From Solen grandis (Eukaryota; Mollusca; Bivalvia; Adapedonta; Solenidae): a stretch of 64,000 nt of DNA. The stretch's first letter is position 1; every line of letters starts with the position of its first letter. The translations under genes and the position numbers were made by a program. The notes beneath the pieces were generated by a model. The model did no database searches. It saw only the letters and a program-made list of their open reading frames with translations, and was not told the DNA's origin. The stretch covers positions 37,278,998 through 37,342,997 of the forward strand of contig CM037787.1 of NCBI GenBank assembly GCA_021229015.1. Direction: 5' to 3'. This document shows positions 33,319 through 45,040 of this stretch, in pieces.

Positions 33319-36300
33319 TTATTCTTTTCTTCCTCAAGGATTTTCATATGTTGCAATCGTCCTAGGAGAATGAAATTTCGATGGCATATTATTCATATGC
33401 GTAATTAAAAAATTCTATAATTTTCAAATGCCTATGACGTCATATGACGTCACACTTGGCAATTGCTACAAAAGATTGTACGCGGTCCAGAGCGAAAATT
33501 AATAAACCGATTTTTATCAAATTTTCACAGACTGTGTATATTAAGTTCTAGTTGTGCATTTCGTTGTCCGTTTTCAAAATTCGAAAATCCCAAGGTTCTA
33601 TGGCGAATGCAAGATTCAAACCAAGGACGTCAAATTGATAAATGCTCATAAAATCGTCCCTAAATGCGACAGAAGGTTGATATTTTGTCAGTATATAGAT
33701 CTCCGATAGATTTAAATAATTTGTGAAAATGGACGTCTTGTGACGTCATATGACGTCATCAAATTTCTAATTTTTAAACACATAATTTTATATGTTAATA
33801 TGGTCCAAGGACAAGGAAATTTTGATGTCATATTCTTTAAGAGATCTTATTTTGATTTCTATGATTTTCATATCTCTATGACGTCATATGACGTCACACG
33901 TGAAATAAGCTACAAAAGTTTGTACGCGGTCCAGAGCCATTATTAATGAACCGATTTTCACCAAATTTTCACAGAATGTGTATATTAAGTTCTAGTTGTG
34001 CATCCCGGTGTCCTTTTTACAAAATTCGAAAAGTCCAGGGTTCTATAGCGATTCTAAGATTCGAACCAAGGTCGTAAATTTTCAAATTCTTATAAAATCG
34101 ATCCTATTTGAGATAGAAAGATGATATTGGGTCAGTAAATAGGTCTCTGGGAGTCTTAAACATTTTGTGAAAATAAATGTCATATGACGTCACGTGACGT
34201 CATTATATGATAATGAATTTCTAATTCTAACAAGATTATTTCTATATGTTGAAATTGTCGAAGGGCAATGAAAATTTAATGCCGCATGCTTCAGATGCTG
34301 AAATTTCGATTTCAATGATTTTCAGAAGCCTATGACGTCACATTTAAAATTGACTACGAACGTTTGTACACGGTCCAGAGCCATTATTAATGGGCCGATT
34401 TTCATCAAATTTTCACAAAATGTGTATATTAAGTTCTAATTGTGCATCTCGGTGTCCGTTTTTTCAAAATTCGAAAAGTCCATGGTTCTATAGCGAATTC
34501 AAGATTCGAACCAAGGTCGTAAATTTTTAAATGCTTATAAAATCGGTCCTATTTGAGATAGAAAGATGATATTTGGTCAGTATATAGGTCTCTGTGAGTC
34601 TTAAACATTTTGTGAAAATAAAAGTCATATGACGTCACGTGACGTCATTATATGATAATGTATTTCTAATATTAACAAGAGTATTTCTATATGTTGAAAG
34701 TGTCGAAGGGCAATGAAAATTTAATGACAAATGATTCAGACTCTGAAATTTCGATTGCAATGATTTTCAGAAGCCTCTGACGTCATATGACGTCACATTT
34801 GAAATTGACTACGAAAGTTTGTACACGGTCCAGAGCCATTATAAATGGGCCGATTTTCATCAAATTTTCACAGAATGTGTATATTACGTTCTTATTGTGT
34901 ATACCGGTGTCAGTTTTTCAAAATTCGAAAAGTCCAAGTATCTATTTCGGATCCAAGATTCGAACCAAGGACGTCAATATTTAAATGCTTATAAAAACTG
35001 TCCTATTTGAGATAGAAAGTTGAAATTTTGTCAGTTAGTAGGTCTCTGGGTGTCTTAACAATTATGTAAAAATAAACGTCATATGACGTCACGTGACGTC
35101 ATTTTTTTATTATTATTATTCTTTTCTTCTTCCTAACTAAACGCTTATTTTAATATGTTGCAATAGTCCTCGGACGATGAAATTTTTATGTCTTTTTAGT
35201 CACGTACGGAAATTTTGATTTCAATAATTTTCAGCACCCTATGACATCACATGACGTCACAGCTAAAAATAGTGAACAATGGTGTTAACGCTCTACATCC
35301 GTCATTTATGGTCGGATTTTCTTCAAATTTTCACAGATGGTACATCTTGAAACTAAGGTGTGTATATCTTGTTAGCTAACCGAAATTCCGAAAGACCGAA
35401 GTTCTATGGCTGAAATAAAATTCGAACATAGGACCAAAGATTTCATTTTAGGATTAAAGAGCTTCAGGATGAGATAGAAAGTTGAAACTTACACAGTTTG
35501 CAGTTCTGCAGAATTTCTACATATATTTTGAGTCGTGACGTCATAAGCATACTTCTTAATTTTCATTTTAGGCAATGATTTCGATATGATGCCAGTTGTT
35601 CAGAATAATGAAAATTTCAGAGTTATGACAGTAAAGTATGCGCTTTTGAACAAAAGCATCTTCAGCACCCTATGACGTCATGTGACGTCAGAGCTAAAAA
35701 TAGTGAAAAATGGCGTTCACGCTCTACAGCCGCCATTTATGGTCGGATTTTCTTCAAATTTTCACAGATGGTACATCTTGAAACTATGGTGTGCATATCC
35801 TGTCAGCTAACCGAAATTCCGAAAGACCGAAGTTCTGTGGCTGAAATAAGATTCGAACATAGGACCGAAAATTTCATTTTAGAATTAAATTATTAGAAAA
35901 TTCTTATAAAATCGGCAAGTTGATGTTTGAAGTTGAAATTTGAACGAATGCCGTAGCCTACAATGTGCAAAAAGTCATGAAAATTTCAAGTAATTCCGTC
36001 AACAAACATGGCAGATATTTATGTTTTTCGGATAAGGGCTTGTTTACGAAAATCTAGCAATTTGAAGTAAGGAAAGAAGGCGGTTATTGGGTTGGTTACC
36101 CACGATCCGGACGTTCCTAAACTTACACAGTTTGCAGTTCCTCATAATTTCTTAATATATTTTGAGTCGTGACGTCAAATGTCGTCATGTGACGTCATAA
36201 GCATACTTTTTAATTTTCATTTTAGGGCAATGATTTCGACATGATGCCAGTTGCTCAGAATAATGAAAATTTCAGAGTTATTGCAGTAAAGTATGCGCTT

Positions 36301-36760
36301 CTGAGCAACAGCATTTTCAGCACCCTATGACGTCACCTGACGTCAGAGCTAAAAATAGTGAAAAATGGTATTTGCGCTCTACAGCCGCCATTTATGATCA
36401 GATTTTCTTCAAATTTTTACAGATGGTACATCTTGAAACTAAGGTGTGAATATTTTGTCAGCTAACCTTAATTCCGAAAAACCGAAGTATTGCGGCTGAA
36501 GTAAGATTCAAACATAGGACCTTTAAACTAGAAATCAAGTTTGCAGTCATGTCCTGACGTCATATGACATCTTGTTACGTTACAGACTAATACTTAGTTC
36601 TTATCATTTGCACTAATTTCGGAATATAATGTCAATTGTTCAGCATGAACATTAAAAAAAATACCAGAGGTGAGTTATTACATGAACTTCTATCTCCTGC
36701 TTTTTGCATTAACACAGCTTGTAGAAAGTCCTATCATTCGTTTTCACGAATGACATCTAG
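33319..36760 (+). mobile_element. array element 3 (A x4, B x4 units)
   Basis: Starts TTATTCTTTTCTTCCTCAAG. A units fill about 33,340-35,100, including one start TATTTCTATATGTTGAAATT seen twice. B units lie at 35,230, 35,670 and 36,320 plus the module copy. It ends with GTAGAAAGTCCTAT (first C changed to T relative to its sibling), hairpin CATTCGTTTTCACGAATG (36,735-36,752) and CTAG (36,757-36,760). Exact TGACGTCATATGACGTCA copies occur near 33,436, 33,742 and 33,879. Confidence 0.7.
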
Positions 36761-39700
36761 TTATTCTTTTCTTCCTCAAGGATTTTCATATGTTGCAATC
36801 GTCCTAGGAGAATGAAATTTCGATGGCATATTATTCATATGCGTAATTAAAAAATTCTATAATTTTCAAATGCCTATGACGTCATATGACGTCACACTTG
36901 GCAATTGCTACAAAAGATTGTACGCGGTCCAGAGCGAAAATTAATAAACCGATTTTTATCAAATTTTCACAGACTGTGTATATTAAGTTCTAGTTGTGCA
37001 TCTCGGTGTCCGTTTTTCAAAATTCGAAAAGCCCAAGGTTCTATGGCGAATGCAAGATTCAAACCAAGGACGTCAAATTGATAAATGCTCATAAAATCGT
37101 CCCTAAATGCGACAGAAGGTTGATATTTTGTCAGTATATCGATCTCCGATAGATTTAAAAAATTTGTGAAAATGGACGTCTTGTGACGTCATATGACGTC
37201 ATCAAATTTCTAATTTTTAAACACATAATTTTATATGTTAATATGGTCCAATGATGTCATATTCTTTAAGAGATCTTATTTTGATTTCTATGATTTTCAT
37301 ATCTCTATGACGTCATATGACGTCACACGTGAAATAAGCTACAAAAGTTTGTACGCGGTCCAGAGCCATTATTAATGAACCGATTTTCACCACATTTTCA
37401 CAGAATGTTTATATTAAGTTCTAGTTGTGCATCCCGGTGTCCTTTTTACAAAATTCGAAAAGTCCAGGGTTCTATAGCGATTCTAAGATTCGAACCAAAG
37501 TCGTACATTTTCAAATTCTTATAAAATCGATCCTATTTGAGATAGAAAGATGATATTGGGTCAGTAAATAGGTCTCTGGGAGTCTTAAACATTTTGTGAA
37601 AATAAATGTCATATGACGTCACGTGACGTCATTATATGATAATGAATTTCTAATTCTAACAAGATTATTTCTATATGTTGAAATTGTCGAAGGGCAATGA
37701 AAATTTAATGCCGCATGCTTCAGATGCTGAAATTTCGATTTCAATGATTTTCAGAAGCCTATGACGTCACATTTGAAATTGACTACGAACGTTTGTACAC
37801 GGTCCAGAGCCATTATTAATGGGCCGATTTTCATCAAATTTTCACAAAATGTGTATATTAAGTTCTAATTGTGCATCTCGGTGTCCGTTTTTTCAAAATT
37901 AGAAAAGTCCAAGTATCTATTGCGGATCCAAGATTCGAACCAAGGACGTCAATATTTAAATGCTTATAAAAACTGTCCTATTTGAGATAGAAAGTTGAAA
38001 TTTTGTCAGTTAGTAGGTCTCTGGGTGTCTTAACAATTGTGTAAAAATAAACGTCATATGACGTCACGTGACGTCATTTTTTTATTATTATTATTATTCT
38101 TTTCTTCTTCCTAACTAAACGCTTATTTTAATATGTTGCAATAGTCCTCGGACGATGAAATTTTTATGTCTTATTAGTCACGTACGGAAATTTTGATTTC
38201 AATAATTTTCAGCACCCTATGACGTCACATGACGTCACAGCTAAAAATAGTGAACAATGGTGTTCGCGCTCTACATCCGTCATTTATGGTCGGATTTTCT
38301 TCAAATTTTCACAGATGGTACATCTTGAAACTAAGGTGTGCATATCGTGTTAGCTAACCGAAATTCCGAAAGACCGAAGTTCTGTGGCTGAAATAAAATT
38401 CGAACATAGGACCAAAGATTTCATTTTAGGATTAAAGAGCTTCAGGATAAGATAGAAAGTTGAAACTTACACAGTTTGCAGTTCTGCAGAATTTCTACAT
38501 ATATTTTGAGTCGTTACGTCATAAGCATACTTCTTAATTTTCATTTTAAGGCAATGATTTCGATATGATGCCAGTTGTTCAGAATAATGAAAATTTCAGA
38601 GTTATGACAGTAAAGTATGCGCTTTTGAACAAAAGCATCTTCAGCACCCTATGACGTCATGTGACGTCAGAGCTAAAAATAGTGAAAAATGGCGTTCACG
38701 CTCTACAGCCGCCATTTATGGTCGGATTTTCTTCAAATTTTCACAGATGGTACATCTTGAAACTATGGTGTGCATATCCTGTCAGCTAACCGAAACTCAG
38801 AAAGACCGAAGTTCTGTGGCTGAAATAAGATTCGAACATAGTACCGAAAATTTCATTTTACGATTAAAGAGCTTCAGGATGAGATAGAAAGTTGAAACTT
38901 ACACAGTTTGCAGTTCTGCAGAATTTCTAAATAAATTTTGAGTCGTGACTTCATATGACGTCATGTGACGTCCATAGCATACTTCTTAATTTTCATTTTA
39001 GGGCAATGATTTCGACATGATGTCAGTTGTTCAGAATAATGAAAATTTCAGAGTTATGACAGTAAAGTATGCGCTTTTGAACAAAAGCATCTTCAGCACC
39101 CTATGACGTCATGTGACGTCACAGCTAAAATAGTGAAAAATGGTGTTCACGCTCTAAAACGGCCATTTATGGTCGGATTTTCTTCAAATTTCCACAGATG
39201 GTACATCTTGAAACTAAGGTGTGCATATCCTGCCAACTAACCGAAATTCCGAAAGACCGAAGTTCTGTGGCTGAAATAAGATTCGAAAATAGGACCGAAA
39301 ATTTCATTTTACGATTAAAGAGCTTCAGGATGAGATAGAAAGTTGAAACTTACACAGTTTGCAGTTCTGCAGAATTTCTAAATAAATTTTGAGGCGTGAC
39401 GTCATATGACGTCATGTGACGTCATAAGCATACTTCTTAATTTTTATTTTAGGGCAATGATTTCGACATGATGTCAGTTGTTCAGAATAATGAAAATTTC
39501 AGAGTTATGACAGTAAAGTATGCGCTTTTGAACAAAAGCATCTTCAGCACCCTATGAAGTCAGGTGACGTCAGAGCTAAAAATAGTGAAAAATGGTTTTC
39601 ACGCTCTAAAACAGCCATTTATGGTCGGATTTTCTTCAAATTTTCACAGATGGTACATCTTGAAACTAAGGTGTGCATATCCTGTCAGCTAACCGAAATT

Positions 39701-40007
39701 CTGAAAGACCGAAGTTCTGTGGCTGAAATAAGATTCGAACATAGGACCGAAAATTTCATTTTAGGATTAAAGAGCTTCAGGATGAGATAGAAAGTTGAAA
39801 CTTACACAGTTTGCAGTTCTGCAGAATTCCTTAAAATATTTTGGGTCGTGACGTCATTTGACGTCATGTGACGTCATAAGCATACTTATAATCATGATTT
39901 TCTTCAATATTTGAAGATGGTGTATGTCAGAAAAGGAAATAAGTATGATCAGGTTTGACATAAAAAGCAGAAAGCCCTTTCTTTTGTTCAGAACAAAAGG
40001 AGTCTAG
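36761..40007 (+). mobile_element. array element 4 (sibling of element 3)
   Basis: The first ~1.7 kb duplicates element 3 with the sub-unit deletion. It then adds B units at 38,651, 39,103 and 39,554 (period about 450). It ends differently from element 3: GCAGAAAGCCCTTT, hairpin CTTTTGTT-CAG-AACAAAAG (39,981-39,999), AGT and CTAG (40,004-40,007). Thus one core is joined to a different terminus. Confidence 0.7.
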
Positions 40008-40651
40008 TTATTATTATTATTATTTTTTCACCTTTTGAGGTTCAAATTAAAACAGGTTGCCAATAAGCCAGCAGCATGAAATTTTAACACTGATCAGACT
40101 GACTTTGGCCCTTTTGAATGCACTAACTTTCATCTTCATATGATGTCATGTGACGTCACAGCTAAAAATAGTGAAAAATGGTGTTCGCGCTCTACAGCCG
40201 TCATTTATGGTCGGAATTTCTTTAAATTTTCACAGATGGTACATCTTGAATCAAAGGTGTGCATATCCTGTCAGCTAACCGAAACTCAGAAAGACCGAAG
40301 TTCTGTGGCTGAAATAAGATTCGAACATAGGACCGAAAATTTCATTTTAGGATTAAACAGCTTCTGGATTAGATAGAAAGTTGAAACTTACACAGTTTGC
40401 AGTTTGCATAATTTCTTAATATATTTTGAGTCGTGACGTCATATGACGTCATAAGCATACTATTACTACTACTACTTTCTTTTTTCTTCGTAACTAAACG
40501 CTTATTTTTCGCGGAATATAATGTCAATTGTTCAGCATGAACATGAAATAGTACCAGAGGTGAGTCATTACATTAAACTTCTATCTCCTGCTTTTTGCAT
40601 TAACACAGGTTGCAGAAAGTCCTATCATTCGTTTAGACGAATGACATCTAC
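40008..40651 (+). mobile_element. array element 5, minimal (644 bp, C start + one B unit)
   Basis: Starts TTATTATTATTATTATTTTT then TTTTGAGGTTCAAATTAAAA (type C start), switches to a B unit near 40,150, and ends with hairpin CATTCGTTTAGACGAATG (40,626-40,643) and CTAC at 40,648-40,651 in place of CTAG. It is the shortest complete unit in the array. Confidence 0.65.
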
Positions 40652-42915
40652 TTATTATTATTCTTTTTTTTCTTCTTTTCTAGGCTTTAATTTCTATATG
40701 TTGCTATGGTCCAGTGGAGATGAAAATTTAATGGCATATACTTCAGATGTTGATGTTTTGATTTCAATGATTTGCATATGCCTATGACGTCATGTGACGT
40801 CACACTTGGCGTTGTCTACAAAAGTTTGTACGCGGTCTACAGCCATTATTTCTGGACCGATTTCATCAAAATTTCACAGAATACGTATGTAAGACTCTAG
40901 TTGTGCCTTCCGGTGTCTGTCTTTCAAAATTCGAAAATGCTATAGTTCTATGGCGAATCCAAGATTCGGACCATTGACGTCAAATTTCAAATGCGTATAC
41001 AATCGCTTTCAAATGAGCTAGAAAGATAATATTTGGACAGAATATAAGTCTGAAGGGTTTCTTTACATTCTCTGAAGATGAACGTCATATGACGTCATTT
41101 GACGTCATGAGGTGAAAAGTAATTTCTACTTATTACGTGTTAATTTTTAAATGCTGTACACGTCCGAGCACCTTGAAAATTTAATAGCATATGCCTCAGA
41201 TAGAACAGTTTGTATTTCAATAATTTTCATTTGACTATGACGTGTTTTGACGTCAATCTTGACGTCGTCTAAAAATGATTGTACGCGGTCTACATCAATT
41301 ATTTCTGGTCCGATTTTTTTCAAAATTTCACAGAATGTGTATGTTAGGATCTAGTTGTGCCTTCCGGTGTCCGTTTTTAAAATTCGAAAATGCAATAGTT
41401 CTATGGCGAATCCAAGATTCGAACCATAGACGTCAAATTTCAAATGCGTATAAAATCGCTTACAGATGAGCTAGAAAAATGATATTTGGACAGAATATAA
41501 GTATCAAGGTTTTTTTTTAATTTTCTGAAGATGAACGTCATGAGGTGAAAAGTAATTTCTAATTTTTACGTGTTAATTTTTATATGTTGTACACGTCCGA
41601 GCACCTTGAAATTTTAATAGCATATGCTTCAGATAGAACAGTTTGCATCTCAATAATTTTCCTTTGACTATGACGTGTTTTGACGTCAAACTTGACGTCG
41701 TCTAAAAATGTTTGTACGCGGTCTACAGCCATTATTTCTGGGCATATTTTCTTCAAAATGTCACAGCATGTGTATATTAGAGTCTAGTTGTGCATGCCGG
41801 TGTCCGTTTTACCAAATTCAAAAATGCAAAGGTTTTATGGCGGATCCAAGATTCGAACCATTGACGTCAAATTTCAAATACGTATAAAATCGTTTCCACA
41901 TGAGTAAGAAATCTAATATTTGGATAGTATATAAGTCTCCAAGAGTGCTTTACTTTCTATGAAGATGAACGTCATTTGACGTCAGATGACGTCATAAGGT
42001 CAATAATAATTTCTGATATATACGCGTTAATTTAAATATGTTGTTAACTTCCCAGGACCATGGAAATCTAATGGTATATACACCAATCCATGCGCTTTAG
42101 AATGCAATGTAATTCATATTAATGTGACGTATATCACGTCAGATTTGACGTCAGGACAAAAAGGTTTTACGCGTTGTACAGCCATTATTTTTGGACCGAT
42201 TTTCATCAAAATTTCACAGAATGTATATGTAACGCTCTAGTTGTGTATCCAGGGTCCTGTTTTATAAATTCGAAAAGGCAATGGTTCTATGGCGAATCAA
42301 AGTTTCGAATCATTGACGTCAAATTTCAAATACATATAAAATCGCTTCTAGATAATTTAGAAAGTTGATATTTGGACTGAATATTAGTTTTTGAGACTAA
42401 TTTATATTCTGTGAGGATTAACGTCATTTGACTTCATAAGGTCAAAAAGAATGTTAATATATCTACTCGTTAATTTCTATATGTTGCAAAGTTGCAAGGA
42501 GCATGAAAAAAATACTTGATATATTTAAGATACTTAATATTTCATTTTATTGATTTTCTTATGCCTATGACGTCATATAACATCAAACTTGACGTTGTCT
42601 ACACACTCTTGTACGCGGTCTACAGCCATTATTACAGGATGAAATTCGAATTGTAAGCATTTTAAATAAATTTTATTTGTAACATAGATTATAAAAATAG
42701 TCCAAGTTAAATAAATCGATATAAAAAATGATTTTCAGTTTCTTTTGCCATATCCTCCAAGTCAATCGGTTTATTTTTCAAAGTTTATGGAAGTTATGGC
42801 CCTACAAAAACAAGTTATAAAGGCTGGAATTTCATATCTTTTACTTTTCTTGATTTTAAGTGTTTGACAAATGTAGCAGAAAGTCCTATCATTCGTATCA
42901 ACGAATGAAATCTAG
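40652..42915 (+). mobile_element. array element 6 (four to five diverged A units)
   Basis: Units start near 40,690, 41,145, 41,570, 42,010 and 42,470 with TATATGTTG-type openings, period about 430. Landmarks are GTACGCGGTCTACAGCCATT, TCTAGTTGTGCCTTCCGGTG, GAATCCAAGATTCGAACCAT and TGACGTCAAATTTCAAATGC. CRE sites are more degraded than in elements 1-4. It ends with hairpin CATTCGTATCAACGAATG (42,890-42,907) and CTAG (42,912-42,915). Confidence 0.7.
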
Positions 42916-44176
42916 TTATTACTATTATTATTATTTCTCCTTTTGAGGTTCAAATTAAAACAGGTTGCCAGTAAGCCAGCAGCAAGAAATTTTAACAGTT
43001 ATCAGAGTGACTTTGGCCCTTTTGAATGTGCAATAATTTTCATCTTCATATGACGTCATTTGACGTCACAGTTGAAATATTCTACTAAATTGGGTTTGCA
43101 CTCTGAAGCAGCCATTTCTAGTCCGATTGACTTAATATTTTCACTGAATATGTATATTAGGATGTAGATTTTTTCTTAAATTTTCAAAATTCTAAAATTT
43201 TTTTCAAAAGAATTTCGACATTATTTTATTTGAAATAATCGGCTTTTAGGCTCTGCAGGCTTTATTTTTCGACCTATTTGCATGAAACCTTCAATTAATG
43301 TGCAACCTAGTGTTTCATCGTGTATGATGACATCCGTTTCCAGAAAATCACAAAGGTTAAGGTCGTATTTCAGTTATCGATTTTTTCTTCGGCCTCAAAT
43401 ATCCCAAAAACGATAAATTTAAAGGAACAAGGTTATTGTCGTATCGAGACACAATGGTATAATTTTTAGTGCTTTGAAAGACCTTTCAGATGATATTTAT
43501 TTTTTGATGATCGGGGTTGAATCAGTTGAATTATGGCAGAAAAACGAAAATAGTGTTACCCCAAGTGCATTTAACTGCTTATATTTAGAAAATTATAATT
43601 TTTTGTAAATTGGGGTATAAATATAATTTGTAGAACGATCCCTTGTCATTCTATTAGTGTTTAAATTTTAAAGATTGGCCTAGGATTTATAAAGTTATAT
43701 GGCGAAAACAGAACGACATGAACATATTTTCTCCGATTTTTGCCGTTCTCTCAAGATTAACCGCCCATATCTAAATATTGGTTAAAGATACATACATTTA
43801 AAAAGCGTTTGAATTGTGGGGAATTAGAAGACCTTTCTAACGGTACCTAGGTTTTTAAAACTGGACATCATATAAGGAAGTTACATGAAAAATAAGAATT
43901 CATTTAAACCGTTCTTTCATGCACTTCTGCAACACAAAACAAATAACATGGCACTAACCAGATTCAGTGAAAAGTGTTCAGGTTTTCAAGCTACTAAAAA
44001 TAAATAATGGTCAATCATATTCAACAACATTGCGAGAAAATGTTTGAAAGATCATTATTTTTAACTGTATTCAACAAGCCAGTGTGATAAACAAATGTAT
44101 TAATCGAATAATGTGATTCGTGAATTAAATTGAATTGCTTTTCCGAAAACCGGTGAAATCGAGAATGCGATTCTAG
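42916..44176 (+). mobile_element. array element 7 (C start + A2 core)
   Basis: Starts TTATTACTATTATTATTATT then the type C opening, followed from about 43,230 by the A2 core with CGTTTCCAGAAAATC, GATCGGGGTTGAATCAGTTG and ATTGGCC. It ends with the D-type subterminal sequence and hairpin AATCG-AGAATG-CGATT (44,157-44,172) directly joined to CTAG (44,173-44,176). A third combination of core and terminus. Confidence 0.65.
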
Positions 44177-45040
44177 TTATTGTTATCTTTGGTTGGCCGA
44201 TGACGAAAGGTACACTTATGTTATTTATTTACATGTATCTGAACTTGAGTCTAATTTTTTAAATTTTCTTCGTCATTTTGCCGCTAGGTGGCACTTTGCT
44301 TGAAATCACTTTTTTGCTTATAACTCAAAAAGGTGACGTCTGATTCAAATGCAGTTTTAAGCATTTTGTTCCTTGTTGACAGCTCAATAGAATATGATGG
44401 ATTTTAAAGCTTCAGGTACGGGGAAATATTTGCGCTACAAGAAGTTGAATGTTCGAACCTTGCATAAAAAAAACCCGTGCAAATGAGGAAAGGTCTACGA
44501 AAAACATGCCCATTTTTGTTTGAGAATAGATAGAAGATTTCTGATTGCTGCATATGATTTGAAAGACATATACGTACAAAATATTTGGGTTGGCGATTTA
44601 TGTGAATGCATGGTTTGTCTTCTAGAAGCAGCCAACTTCATTTAAATTTTTTTGGAAATAATCAAAATTTCAAAAACATGTTTGTTATTTTTTTGTCGCT
44701 CTTGGTTTTATTTTCTGCTCAATCTTCATAAAATTTTCACAGGTTATGTAATTTTAAGCTTTAATGGGCCTCAGAAGTTAGATAATTAAAAAAATGCAAA
44801 GGACAATGTCATATTACGATTATTGTTTTATTCTTCGGTCCCAAATAGCTCCAAAACAAAAATTTCAACGAGGGTTTATAGAAAAAAAAGGGTATGTTCT
44901 TGAAGAGGTCATTCCAGTTTTTGAAGATCGGGCTTGATTTGGTCATTTTACGGCAGTCCAAAGTTTGATCCTTTTTTGAACAATTGAAAATCAGTTTTTA
45001 TGCTTCAAATTGTGTCATACTCTTTGATTGTGTTTGATTA
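44177..45040 (+). mobile_element. 'D' element core, plus strand
   Basis: The reverse complement matches 7.7-9.4 kb: TTGCCGCTAGGTGGCACTTT, TTGCTTATAACTCAAAAAG, GTTCCTTGTTGACAGCTCAA and GAAGATCGGGCTTGATTTGG. It follows the CTAG of element 7 directly with TTATTGTTATC. No 3' CTAG end is recognised on its right, so it looks truncated. Confidence 0.7.

Larger units (their letters stand above)
32050..38830 (+). repeat. 3.4-kb segmental tandem duplication (about two copies plus a partial third)
   Basis: About 32,050-35,490 and 35,490-38,470 are near-identical, and a third partial copy runs to about 38,800. The same B-unit feature recurs at 32,230, 35,672 and 38,651 (spacings 3,442 and 2,979). Shared rare variants such as TTTCGATATGATGCC and GTGCATATCC following ACTATG confirm descent from one block. 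The second copy lost about 463 bases net, mostly one type A sub-unit, plus a short deletion after TATGGTCCAA near 37,250. Breakpoints lie within B units, pointing to unequal exchange. Confidence 0.85.

Noticed and set aside
28590..40376. Recurrent frames of 65-97 codons (KNSEKW...RSTAAIYGRIFFKFSQMVHLET...)
   Set aside because: Each starts in the CRE palindrome and follows the ~450-bp B repeat. Stops occur at unit ends, there are no splice sites, and every copy is explained by DNA-level duplication.
28420..40460. CRISPR-like array
   Set aside because: Palindromic 18-bp repeats are spaced by ~100-400 bases of homologous, not unique, sequence, and the DNA is eukaryotic. It does not fit CRISPR spacing or spacers.
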